Assembly: GCA_037783415.1 (NCBI GenBank)
Contig: JAZGTN010000011.1
Location: 682,001 to 746,000, forward strand
Source of the DNA: Leptasterias polaris
Lineage: Eukaryota; Echinodermata; Asteroidea; Forcipulatida; Asteriidae
Length of the DNA stretch: 64,000 nucleotides
Reading direction: 5' to 3'
Below are positions 41,001 through 53,100 of the stretch, piece after piece (the first letter of the stretch is position 1; every line of letters begins with the position of its first letter). The position numbers and the translations under genes were made by a program. Below the pieces are notes generated by a model. It saw nothing but the letters and a program-made list of their open reading frames with translations, was not told the origin of the DNA and ran no database searches.

Positions 41001-43048
41001 TTTACTTGAAATTACATCTTGGCTAGAATGCTGTTTTGTAAAATAGGCTTGCGTGTGGCCCCTTTTGTATTATACGATGTTACTGCATCTATGTCCAGCC
41101 TGACAATGATTATTGTTATGTACATAAACCAATGGAACATAATTCTAAGTATGATGGACTTTTTGGTCAACATTTAACACATTTAATTGAGCTCCCCGCT
41201 TAAAAAATCATGGCCCGCGCCAGAGGTGAGCGTCATTGCTGACAAAAACAATCTGAAACTGGGGTCCAGATCGTAGGAGGTACATTGAAATAATGATACT
41301 TCCATTTTTGGATAACCCCTGGAGTTATAGATTCCAAGGAGCTTTTGTGAACGTAGATCAAAGAGCATAACTTATAAATTTGGAGAAATATGTAGCACTT
41401 TTTTGTCGACAAAATTGTTTAAATGTTGACCACTTTTTCGTCTGACATTTCTCATCTCTGCCAGAAACAGCTTGTTATAAAAATTACTGTAGGAAAAGTC
41501 TACATCTCTTGAAAGTTAATGTACTCAAAATACAGGCAATGTAACCAATCTTGACAAAAGGTGGCCTTGTTCATTCTAGGACCTTTCCGGCGGGCATTAT
41601 TGCATTGGTCAAGTGGGAAACTTTACATTTTGTGTCCTATTTTCCACATAAATTCAAAAGTTATAATAATAACAGCTGAACCAGTTTTGAGATGTGCCCC
41701 CCTGTCTTTGAATAAAAAAGTTTACATTTTTTAATATTAATATTGGATTGACACGAGAAACACCGCCAAGGACCAAAATCTAGCGCTCTCGCTGTGTGTC
41801 CATGCGCCTCATTTGGAGATATCGTAGTGTTCGCAAATTTCATCAAACCACGTGCCTGTGGATTTTTTATATCAAAGTGAAAAGTGCTTCTTCATCAACA
41901 ACAGTAATAATATTTTGACACTGCGCAAAGATTGGTGACAAGGTAAAATAATATTCTATAAAACTGGGGCGCTGTTGTACCCCTACTCCTTTTTAAAATA
42001 ATGTTGACATAGTGTCAAAATCTAGGCCTGAGAGGAACCCATCCTACACGGTTCCCAAAATTGTTTGACTTTACACGGTCTATAGCGGGCGCTAATCTCT
42101 CTATGTCCGTTGTGTGCTGCATGCATTGGTGGTGCAGCATGCAGGCTACATGTCGGCGGTTTACGTTTGTGTATAAACTTTTGTTTGGCCGTGATGATGC
42201 ACATACGAACAGGAATAGAATATGCACATACCATCGGCTGTTGCTGTTTTGGACCTGAATTACTACGAGTTTAAGAAAGTCGACATGCCGGAAAAGCACC
42301 CCGTACTACTATAGTGACTGAGTGTAGTGGAAACATCACAACTTTGGTCTGCAGCAAAGTCGATGTCAATCAAAGTTTGTTCCGAAACTATTATTTATTG
42401 TTTATAAATTTCAACTTTCGGGCAAGCCAAACTGCCAACAGATGCTTCTTTTTCAAATTTGATGAATTTCTAAGCAGAAAGTTAAGGTATGTTGACTACT
42501 GACAGGTTGTACCGTAGTTAGTATTCAACCGTAAATATAGAGTGTTTTCCTTCCGTGGTTGTGTACAGATGTCTAATAAAAATAAATACAGACAACTCCA
42601 GCACCAGTGCAATCCTCGCCCCCATGAACATACAAATGCGAACAGCAGTAGACTTGACGACAGCACACAGGGGGGGAGAGTACACTGTAGTGACATTCCT
42701 TCCTCCATGTATGACCATGATTGATAGAGAAAGTATGACTATACTTATGACTATGACTGAGTAGAGTATGACATTTCTAGTTAGGTAACGACTAACGGAC
42801 CACTTGTTATATCTTTTATTTCCTACACAATTATGTACAATTATACATTGTGTAGGTGAGTAAAAAAAATCTAAAATTGCTGAAGTACAGTTGACTTGAG
42901 TTCGTGAAAAATTACGGAAGTATACAGTTGAGATTAGAGAATAGTGAAAGCGTTATTGAAGATGTAGGTATTCTTAAATCCCAAAACATTGCTGCTACCG
43001 TGCTGCTTCTGGAGTGCTGGTACTAGTACAATAAAGGGCAGCTAGATT

Positions 43049-43199
43049 GTAGACCCAGTAATTGGGGAGCTGTACTCCTTTTTCGAAATGTTGACATCAG
43101 ACTACTACTATGTACTACTACTCTAGCCTGTAGTACAACTGAAGACGTCAAAATTTCTAAAAAATAAGTAGGTACAGCTCCGCAGTTACTGCGTCTACA
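43049..43199. mobile_element. Hairpin MITE (TGTAGAC ends), 151 bp
   Basis: tgtagacccagtaattgggg, then agctgtactcctt...gaaatgttgac at the left mirrors gtcaaaatttc...taggtacagct and ccgcagttactgcgtctaca at the right, so about 55 bp per arm. A related half-copy is near 41965-42030. Confidence 0.8.
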
Positions 43200-45788
43200 T
43201 CTACTCTAGCCGGGGCTCAATGTTTTAGCTAGATTGCATTTATGACAAATTTAGCTCGAAGTTCCTTGAAGTTAATAAATAAAATTTATTAATTTATTAA
43301 TTGCCCCAAAGTAGTTTACTATGATTCTAAAGTTGGGACGAAGTTACAGAAGAATTCCATAACAAGTTTGGTGTCAGTATCATTATCTATCAGGGCTGGT
43401 AATTATCAACAAATTTTTTTAATTAGTTTCAACCAAGCTTATTTAAACAAAAATATAAATCATTAACATAAATCATAAACTTGATAATAAATTGAGTTTT
43501 CAAAATAAAATTCACAATTTGAATTGAAAATCAGCAATTTTTATTTACTTTTTAAAACTAAACTTATACTTTATCTTCAAAATTTGCAGAAATCTGATCA
43601 GTGAAGATCCTCAAGTAGTGCATACTTTGGGATTATTTTTGAAGACATGCCTGCATATTATTTCTTGAATGCCAAGTGCTAGATGATGAGGACTTGATGC
43701 TCAGGTTTTAAGGTTAAAATTGATTCTGGTTTATGTGGCTATTTACTTCATGCAATTTATCTGCAAAAGGCTCTCTTATTTTTCATTTAAGGTATATAAA
43801 GGCCTTAAATGATGGAAATGTCTGGAAGAGAATGACAAACACAATGTGTTTTGAATGTACACAAAATGTATAGCACAACACGTCTTTGGCAACTTTTCCA
43901 TGGTTTTCTTTAATACATGAAAGAGTCGGGTTGTGATTTTTTACACGGATTCTTCTTTTAGATAGTGTAACGCAGAGTTTTAGAGATGATTTAGAATATG
44001 TTCTGCACTCTATATTTTCTCTGGTTAACGGAGAGTCCTGAGCGAGCGAGCGGAGTGGAGTGTATTCTATAGTTGACAACGACTGAAGAAAAGCACTTGG
44101 AACAATTTGTATGGGTCTGCTCTTATTTTTATTAAGGTGACTTCTAACATACAATTACTACAGAGGTGCTGAACCTAGCTCGTAGGTGTGTGAGAGGCAA
44201 GTCTCTTGCACTAAGGCATAAGGGAAAGTCGAAGGAGTAGTCGAGGCCCAGAGTGAAAGTAGGGGAGAGGTTATAAAGGGTTTCTGGAAGTGGAGTAGGT
44301 ATATTTAGAAATGATGTCACAGAGAAACTACATAAGACCAATGACATCATTTCCTAGAACAGGATCATGGTCAAGATGTTTACAACTATTGGCATGATTG
44401 GTGGGGAAGGTCAGCCAGGGAGGCTGAGGTCAGTCGAGGGTCAGGGGAGTCTGAGGTCAGTAGTGGGCAATGATATGGCCACCTGTTATGTGCTAAGATC
44501 GAACAACTATATTGGTGGGAATTCTAAAGTTAGTGAGAAATCGTCCTTACAATATGACAAGAATATTGAGTGGTTGATTTGGGGCAATTTCCTGATAACC
44601 GAAGGCATATTGACTCTTAAAACAACATTTAAATTACATGAGTTTCTTTATCAGTTTAATTAGTTACATCAAACAAACAAATGTCACAATTGTATCAAGT
44701 TATGAAGAATGCCTTCAAAATTGCCCCTTCTTTTTGGGGCAGAAATACATTTAGATTATAAAATATTATTGAGGTCAGTAACGGAAGGACTTTAATGGAT
44801 TTTTTAAATCTCATGTGTTTTGCTTAATTTCAGGCCTAGAATTACACGGAGGCCGTAACTGGATATTTGATTTATCATTGGGGTACTAAAATGTATACTC
44901 TGAGTGTTAATCTTGAAAGACTGATTAGCTTTCATTTGACACCTAATTTGTTTTTGTGGTATGCATTTTAATTTTGTGATATCATTGTCAACTTTGGTGT
45001 GGAATTACTTTGTGGTATAAAAGTTAGTTACTCAGGAGAAATAATGAGGATTAGATTGGCTCTCATGTCTAGATGACATCACCATGATGGCTAACAACTT
45101 ACGCACACACAATGATTTATAACTTAGTCATCTTTTTAGAAAACCCCCCACTTATGATACCCTGTTTAATTTTGGTAAAACTAGCAGTGGGCTGCGCTAA
45201 GCAGGGGTTACCCTCTATAGTACAAAACACTGAACAAAAAATATTCAGTTCACAGGTAGGCCTATTTATAGAATGAGTTCCTGTATTTAAAAGCTGATTG
45301 GAGGAGGCTTTTTGGACAGGTTATCATTGTGTGGTTTTTCTGATTACAACTTCCGAAAATGTACCCTGGCCATAAATCATAGCCAAAAACTTCATTCTTT
45401 AGTGGAAAGGTTCTTCTTTCTAGGAATGTGCAGACAGCAGGTCTGCTATCTAAAAGTTTATGGAACAACATGGAGGAAGCTTACTGATTTTGATTGTAAA
45501 AACCAAGACCCTCCCCCCTCCCCCTTACACAATTGTGAGGTGACACCACACTTTCCACACCAGGTCATTTATTGTCCTTTGCAACCTGCTCTGACAAAAG
45601 ATCCAATCAGACCCATTCAGGACACCCCTTTATAAGAGTTGATGTAACTGAAATTGCAGAATTGGTGTACTGCCACACTTGACTAGTAACAACACACTGA
45701 CTAGTATCATTGGAATTAAACAACAAAAAAGGGCTGTGAGTGTTTGTATGCAAGTGTTCATTTTCAGCGCACGCAATGTCTCTGTGCT

Positions 45789-46058
45789 TTAATCCTCTTT
45801 AATGGTAGTGAAAACACCCTCAGCATCAGTACGTCCATCACACATGGTTTCATCTTCAATTAGAATGCTGTGGCACACCAGGTTGATACAGAAACCATTC
45901 AGTTCAGCTTGGCTTTTAAAAAGACAGGGGTGCACATTTTTGTTAGCCTGTCTGCAAAGGACCTGTGGATTCTCAATTACTTGGCCATTGGGCACTGCAC
46001 CCAACAGATGAAGCTGTAGAAAGTACTCTCCTAATCTATATTGATACATACTGGCCAA
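45789..46058 (-). other. Unassigned 89-codon open frame
   Basis: Reads MASMYQYRLGEYFLQLHLLG, ..., CLFKSQAELNGFCINLVCHS, ..., ends TTIKED then a stop. Its composition looks protein-like (acidic C-terminus, few low-complexity runs), but I recognise no family. Could be a fragment of a mobile-element gene, an exon of an antisense gene, or chance. Confidence 0.25.
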
Positions 46059-46935
46059 ACCAAATTATTATAAGGCTCTAGCACATGTAAGTTTGTAACT
46101 AACCAGATGAACAACAGCATCTATCGGAAGGTATGTTTACCCAACTCCTCTGAGTGGACCTACTACAAGAGGATCGTTATAAAAATGTAGCCTGGAACTT
46201 TGTCCAAGGTTGTTTGTTCAGGCGTGGACTGGGAGGAGGCATAACCAAACATTTACAGTCAGCAAGTGTGAAACTTCGAGCTTAATGTTACACTCCCTTT
46301 GCAAATCGGCTTTGCAAGTGGTTAAACATTTTGTGCTATTCTCACCCAGCCGGGACGTAAGGCTGAGTGATTGATGTATAGAGATGTGTTGCCAGCGCGG
46401 GACCCATGCTGACATTAATGTTATTACACTCACAGGGTGTATCAAAGCTTGTCACACAACCAAAACATATTGACAAGTTTCAGGTACTACACAAAATGTC
46501 AACTCATGTTTTGGGTTTTTTAATGTTTTCTTCTCCATATTTTTTCCAGGGATTCGATGTGACTGATCATCAGATGTTTTTGTCCATATGATTTGAAATG
46601 TGAAAAAATATTTACTTGTATTGTAATGTTGAAGTTGTATTGTTTTTAAAAATTGTTTTTCTTGTTATCTCTGGTTATTACAAGGTATCTTAAGTGATCA
46701 TCAAACGATTCTTCACGTTGGAGGATTAAGACGGTAGACACGGATAGATACAAGTATTCAATTCTGTGGTGTGACTTCTAAATTAAGTGAAATATGTAGT
46801 TCTTGAAGGCTACAGAACTTGCCACTTGGATCTAAATCTTACCTTGTTAAGAATGGGGGCCAGCGAAAGTACGTAAAACTTTGTTCTTGGATAACTGTAA
46901 ACAAGTCTGCAAGAAGGCATCGCTGCAAGGATAAA

Positions 46936-47157
46936 ATGTTGACCCTGAAGGGTCATGTGACTGGTAATGGGCCAATGGGAAGCCCCAAACAGCCGCGTCA
47001 ACCAATCAAATCATGGACATCCAAAACGGTGAAGACGAGCGAACGGTCTCGTCAGAATGGCATAATCAACTCGCCGAGGGGAATCTACGGCCGAGGGAAG
47101 ATTCCTATGTCGGCTAAGCTGAGTGTAGGTGGAGAATGGGCATTGAAAGAGTGTGAG
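46936..47157 (+). CDS. NAV-like exon 1 (N-terminus)
   Basis: Two in-frame starts, ATG 46936 and ATG 46975 (MGSPKQPRQPIKSW). Basic, low-complexity chain ending GGEWALKECE in phase 0 with donor gtatgt. The frame is open back to about 46819 without an ATG, so the 5' UTR boundary is unknown. Joined to the CH exon by phase and strand only. Confidence 0.55.
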
Positions 47158-50100
47158 GTATGTAAAGACTTCCAGAAACTTTTAGTTGCAAGGCTTGATT
47201 TTTGCAGAAAGAATGTTTTCTTTTGAAAGAAATTTTGACAGGTAATGCTGTTTCAAAACAAAAACATGCAAAAACTGTTTTATTATGCAACAGACAAACA
47301 AAATATTTTAAAATATTTCATGTGACCCGTAACAATGTTTGTACATTGTACATGTATCTGAGGGATGTGACATAATTTCGGACTCCTGACAATAATTAAT
47401 TTTCAGTTTTTAATTCACTGCCTTTAAATTATCAGTGGCTATTTTTGTTGTGCAATAACTGAAATAGAAGCCGAAATGAATTTCTGCTCTCAAATCGGCC
47501 AAAACCAGACCTAGCATTTTTAATTGTTTGTCTGTTACTGTTTTGTTTCTTCTTGATGTAATGTGTAACTCATGTAATAATCATCGTCAACCAGTTATAA
47601 CTTGCTTGATATTTCGGTGTTGTATTGAACCATTGTAAAAAGCTGGATTTATGTGTAATTTGGTTGAGATTTCCTTCAAAAATTGAAGAAGCAATCTCAC
47701 ACACTTGAAAACAAACACCTTGCATACATTACAACTATGGCAGTTTGAAAAGGGAACAATGTTGGGGTCAAAATATTTGTCTCGTGCACATGTCCCAACA
47801 ATGTTTGTTTCCATTACCCAGTTTCTGTTTATGCCCAGATGTTGAAGATCTTGGCAAATAGTGTATGTGCTGGTAACCCCTACCCTTTAAAAGAATCTTT
47901 TGCCTTTTACTTAAAAGAACAATCTGCTTTTTTATAGATCTACTGCATTGTTGTTAATATCCTACTCTTCTTTAACTATTTTAGCTTCATTTTTAACCAC
48001 TTTGAGGCTCTGCATAAAGGCGCTTTATAAATTCTTTTAATTTATTATTATTACATTGTATATTTGGTTATGTGGTAACACCATGTGTATTGCTAGGTAG
48101 ATTTTGTTCTTTGAGAACTTGTCTTGCTATTTATTCTACTGCCGCGGAGTAGATTATTCAGAATTCAGGAGACTTCGGGAGACTTCTCAGTTCTAAAAAG
48201 AGCTGTCCTGCTTATTAACTACTACCTGGGAGGGAGGTAGGAAATTGGCCGGGACTACTACTTTCGCTTTTTTGGATCGAGGGGACTTCTCGTTATTAAC
48301 TACACTCGCTAAAAATTACAATTGTATACACCAAAGAAATATCAAATCTCCTTTCAATGCCGCCTGTGACTCCCCCTCACTTCCCCAGAGTACACACTAC
48401 TTTTATGTTGCATGGGACAATGGGAGAGAGCTGGAGCACACTGCTGGAACACGGTAATTTCAAATTACGCAGTTTCAAGAATCTAAAACTAAAATGCAAA
48501 AAACTTAACTGGAATAGGCATTGACATTTCGAGGAAAGCGACTTTAAATTTCTACTGTCAACTGCAACTTGTTTTAGGGATGGAATTAGTTTCTGGAAAG
48601 TTTTTTCCCATCTTTTCAAGCAAGCATTAATGTAAATCAAAACTTGTCACTTCATCTTTATTTTGCAGACATGCACACACAACTACACATAAAACCATGC
48701 ATTTTTAAATAATGTTTCCTCTGGAAGGATGGCCTCCACCATTCGAAGAAACCTTGAAAGTTCTTGCTGTGTTTTCTCAGTACTGCTTTACATAGGATCT
48801 CCATTCTTTTCTTTCCTTTACTTTTTTTCACAATTTTATTTATCTGCACAAAGTAGCCACAACCTCCCAATCGATAGTCAAGCCTGTGAGTCGAGACTCC
48901 GAAGATAATACGGCTTATTCATAGATGACATGGAGTGCTTATCACCCATTGATCAATCACTCTTTGAAGCTCAGTCAACGAGGCTCACTCTTGTGGCTAT
49001 CATTAGTCAACGCTGAGTGGCGTTGAGCCTGTTCCCCCCCCCCCCTTTCTTTGCCATTAGAAGATCTTTAAGTCTTTATTGTTCAATTGACGTTATAATC
49101 CACATTTGAGAAAAAGTGGGATTACAATTTCCAATCAATGCATTGATTTGTACTGTTGGGCACTTTGTTTGGCTTGTGTTTTTCTGTGGCTGTTGTGAAC
49201 AAACTTCCTTTTCTCCATCGGTAGGTACTCTTCCAAGTTTTGGTTTGAAATACTGTAATATTGAAACTTCTGAATGAATCTTGCAATGTAGGCTGTAAAA
49301 GTATGTTTTTAAGTCAGAAAAACAGTCCTAAATTAGATCTGAAATTTTGGTGTATGTTTATTTGACATTTTGCACACTCATCCTCCGTTAGAATGCTTAC
49401 GCACACCATCCCCTAGGTATTTTGGCTAGAACTACATGTACTGTAAGCAGAAACCATCCCATACCCACCAAAATTCCACAGTATAAAAAATAGCTAAATA
49501 ACCAAACGTTTATCAATTGATAATTTTATGATTAGGAAGTTGGGGTAAATCTGGCCCAGTGCCAGGCACTTTACAAGGTATGAACTTGTCACATTAGATG
49601 GTTTTGAACAGTTTTGAGTTGAGGACACAGCACTCATTAATAAGAGTATGAATAAAATGTCTTTTTGCACATGACAGTTTTATTGTTCTAGATTCATCCA
49701 GAATCAATCATAGTAACATTAAGTTTTATAAACAAGGAATTACACTACCGGTATGTCTTTATCAATGGTTGGCCAACAGAACCTGCTTGGACCATAGACC
49801 TATATGGCTATCTTGATCTACTTTTAAGTGGTATAATATTATTATTAATAATGTCCATCACACAGTCAACATCAAATATATACATGTAGTTGTTGACAAA
49901 TTGCTTTTCAAATTTTCACCCCGGTGATGCATTCCTGTGCTGTGTGGATAAACCAATTGAAAATCAGCATTTACACTCTGGGTGTACACAACTCATTATA
50001 TCATGGAGGTAGAAGGCCAGTTGGAGAGACAGTGATAAACCACCAAAGATAAGTCCACTTGAACTGAGCAAACAAATCCTGCACTGTGGGGTTTGGACAA

Positions 50101-53100
50101 ATCTAAAAGCAGAGCAGATAAACCGAAATCATACTCTGAATAATAAACTGCTGTGAGATGACTGCCCTATGGACTAGCTTATGGCTTAACTAACACTTTC
50201 AGAGAGGAGAGTTGTCTGAGTGCTAGCTAGACCTAGAAAAGTAAATGTATTTCACTATAACTTAAGCCTCCCGTTCGACGGTTATAAACATGAGTCCAGC
50301 TATTGTGCGACGTAATTCTTTAACAGAGATGATCCATGGTCTTCAACAACCCAAGTATAGGCAAAGTGGTCAGAAGAAACAAAAAGAGGTAGGGATGTAG
50401 AGTCGGCCATTGTGGTATCGGTTAGCTTGTTGGCAAGTACATGTAAGTGTACGCCTATCTATAGCTAGTTGGCAAGTAAGCTGTGCAAAGCCTATGTATT
50501 TAGTTGTAGATCAGACTGTTATCAGACTATTAATATGTGGGATACGTAATGTACTTTGCTGGTATAGTTACTGCCTGGTCGCTGCATTATGACTTTGTTT
50601 GGTCTCCTTGCTCTTTAGTTTGGTTTGGTTGGCACATTTTGTTACTTTGCTCAGTCAGTTTGGTTTGTGTTTGAATGTGAAGTGGTGATATTTTGTTGTG
50701 TGTGTGTGTGTGTGAAACTTCCATTTTAAACTGCTCAAGAATCTCGTCTCCAGTACATTTTTTTCACAGATTGTACACTCTAGTCTACACATCTGAGTGT
50801 AAATCCACCCACTAACTTATTTAGTGTTTACAACTGTTCATAATTCTGGCTTGAGAGGAAAATGTAAACATCAAACAGTAGTTTACGTCCGTCACTCAGT
50901 GGGTCATGTGTGATCATTTCTCAAAAGATTACTTTTTCACTGTGTGGTATTAATGCGAAAAGGGGTAATTGTCCCAAGCTTTGAACCTACAGGTAGCACA
51001 GCTCTTCTACAGAGGCTCTTTTTTCTAATGGTCTCTGAAGAAAATGTATACGCATGCAGTTTTGAATACTAGTAGTTCATTGGGTAAACTTTTGTAGGTA
51101 GCAGGTGGCAGGCCTGGAATTACATGGTCTTGCCCCTGCCCTGGTCTTGGCTTTGGTACTCCTTCAAAAGTTTCCCATTTTTACATTAAGATTTTCCAAT
51201 GGAAGTGCCTTAAATTTGAAAATGAAAATGGCCTTGCCCTCTCAAATATGAAATGGACTCATGTTGGGCTCGTTGGCTTCACACACAGCCAGATAGATGT
51301 TGTCTGTAGAGTGTTTACTCCTGATGAAAAAATCCCATGATCCTTTGGCACTTAGCAATGCCAGCATTCTTCACGCTTTTCTTTCTACCCCATACCATCT
51401 ACATGTACCCTCTATCTAGTGCCTGAGCATTGTTTGGCGCATCCTCTTTTGTTTGCCCTGAATGTGAATTCAATGACGCTCTTTTGTCAACATCACCCTA
51501 ATCTGTGGGATAAGCCTTTACACACCAGCCAAAGTGTATACACACTAACACATCATCTCTACAGGAGGCATCAGCAGAATTTACCATCAGATTTACTGCT
51601 GATCCTTTTGATGTGTATTATGTTACAAAACCATGTGATGGTACTGGAGGTAACCACCATGTTTATTGAGTGGCTCATTTCTCCGTTATTGAACTGCGTT
51701 ATTGAACTGCGTATCTGTTTCCAAACAGCTTGGGTCAAACCATTCACTGCATACTAAACAACAACAAAAACCAAAAGCACTCCACAGTTCCCCATGAGTG
51801 TTCACTGTTGTTGCAATGAACTCCCTGGTAAGACAACTTGGTTTGTCGTCACCCCGCGGCGCAAATAATAACACCCAGTTATTTCCCAACCGGCAGGAGC
51901 ATACAACATGGCTGAATGGGATTCTCAAGAAGCACAAGTCGAGGCCCATCAGTGACCTAAGGAAGAGCATCTCCGATGGCCTGACACTGGTCAACATCTT
52001 GGAAATATTATGTGAGTATTTTTTTTCCTTATCATGATACAGTCTACAGATATGTGATTTGTCTGGTTTTCGATGTTTCAGGAATGTTGCAATAAATGTC
52101 CCTTGAAATTAATGCTCTTGTGAAAGACATAGCATATGACTACAAATTAAAGGAAGACACTAGCCCTAGCTTGTCAGTTTTGTATTTATTGTTGGGAGTC
52201 TTTATCCGTGTTCACATTGGACTTTTTGGGTAAAAAAAGTTACTGGGCTAGTGGGTAACTTCACCATTTTAAGTCAAGTGTGAACAGCCCTGGAAAATGT
52301 TACCCAGGTAATTTAACCGAGTCAAATGGTACACTAGCCTAGTCAAATTAACTGAGCCAAAAAGACCACTGTACGGACACATCATTTTGGTTAAACCATA
52401 GAGAAAGGATCCTTTCTCTACGGTTAAACTCTATGGTTAAACTAAACCTACCTGTGAAATACCGTTTCACTGCACAGCCATGATCACATGACACATGGAA
52501 GTGAACTACCAGTGCAGACGTACTGGTGATGTTCACACTCATGTCGTTTTTGCATTGGTATACAGAACTCAGAAATGTCATCCCTTTGCTTGTGTTGTTT
52601 TTCTTACTTTTAATCAGTGTACTTCTCTGCAACTGTTGTTTACAAGCTAGGTCATGTCTTTTGTCGCATCCAATTAAAGGTGACTGGTGACTGGGAATAC
52701 AGGTCAACTCGTACGCACGCAAACTCGTACACACACACAAAATCGTATGCACACAAACTCGTACGCACACAAACTCGTACGCACACAAACTCGTACGCAC
52801 ACAAACTCGTACGCACACCAGCTCGTACGCACACCAGCTCGTACACCCACCAGCTCGTACACCCACCAACTCGTACACCCACCAACTCGTACGCAAGTGT
52901 AATTCACTACGTGTTGACATAGGTAAAAGGTAGGGCCTATAATAGGGCCTGATATTTTTATGTAAAGGAAATTCTCGTCAGTAACAATGTAAATTTGTTT
53001 AAAAAGAATGGCCCTTTTGATATTTAATAAATGTTGAAATCGGACGGCAGTTAGGGCCTAATTTATGATAGTAAATAAATTTAGAAATATAATTTTGTCG

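Larger units (their letters stand above)
41001..46800. other. HHAT-NAV intergenic region
   Basis: No conserved gene recognised. Contains a hairpin MITE (43049-43199), AT-rich stretches and an 89-codon minus-strand open frame at 45789-46058. Its 3' part should hold the NAV promoter, but no core-promoter motif could be supported. Confidence 0.4.

Noticed and set aside
52617..52922. Long open frames (60-190 codons) over 52348-52922 on both strands
   Set aside because: They are produced by the 15-bp minisatellite, whose length is a multiple of three.
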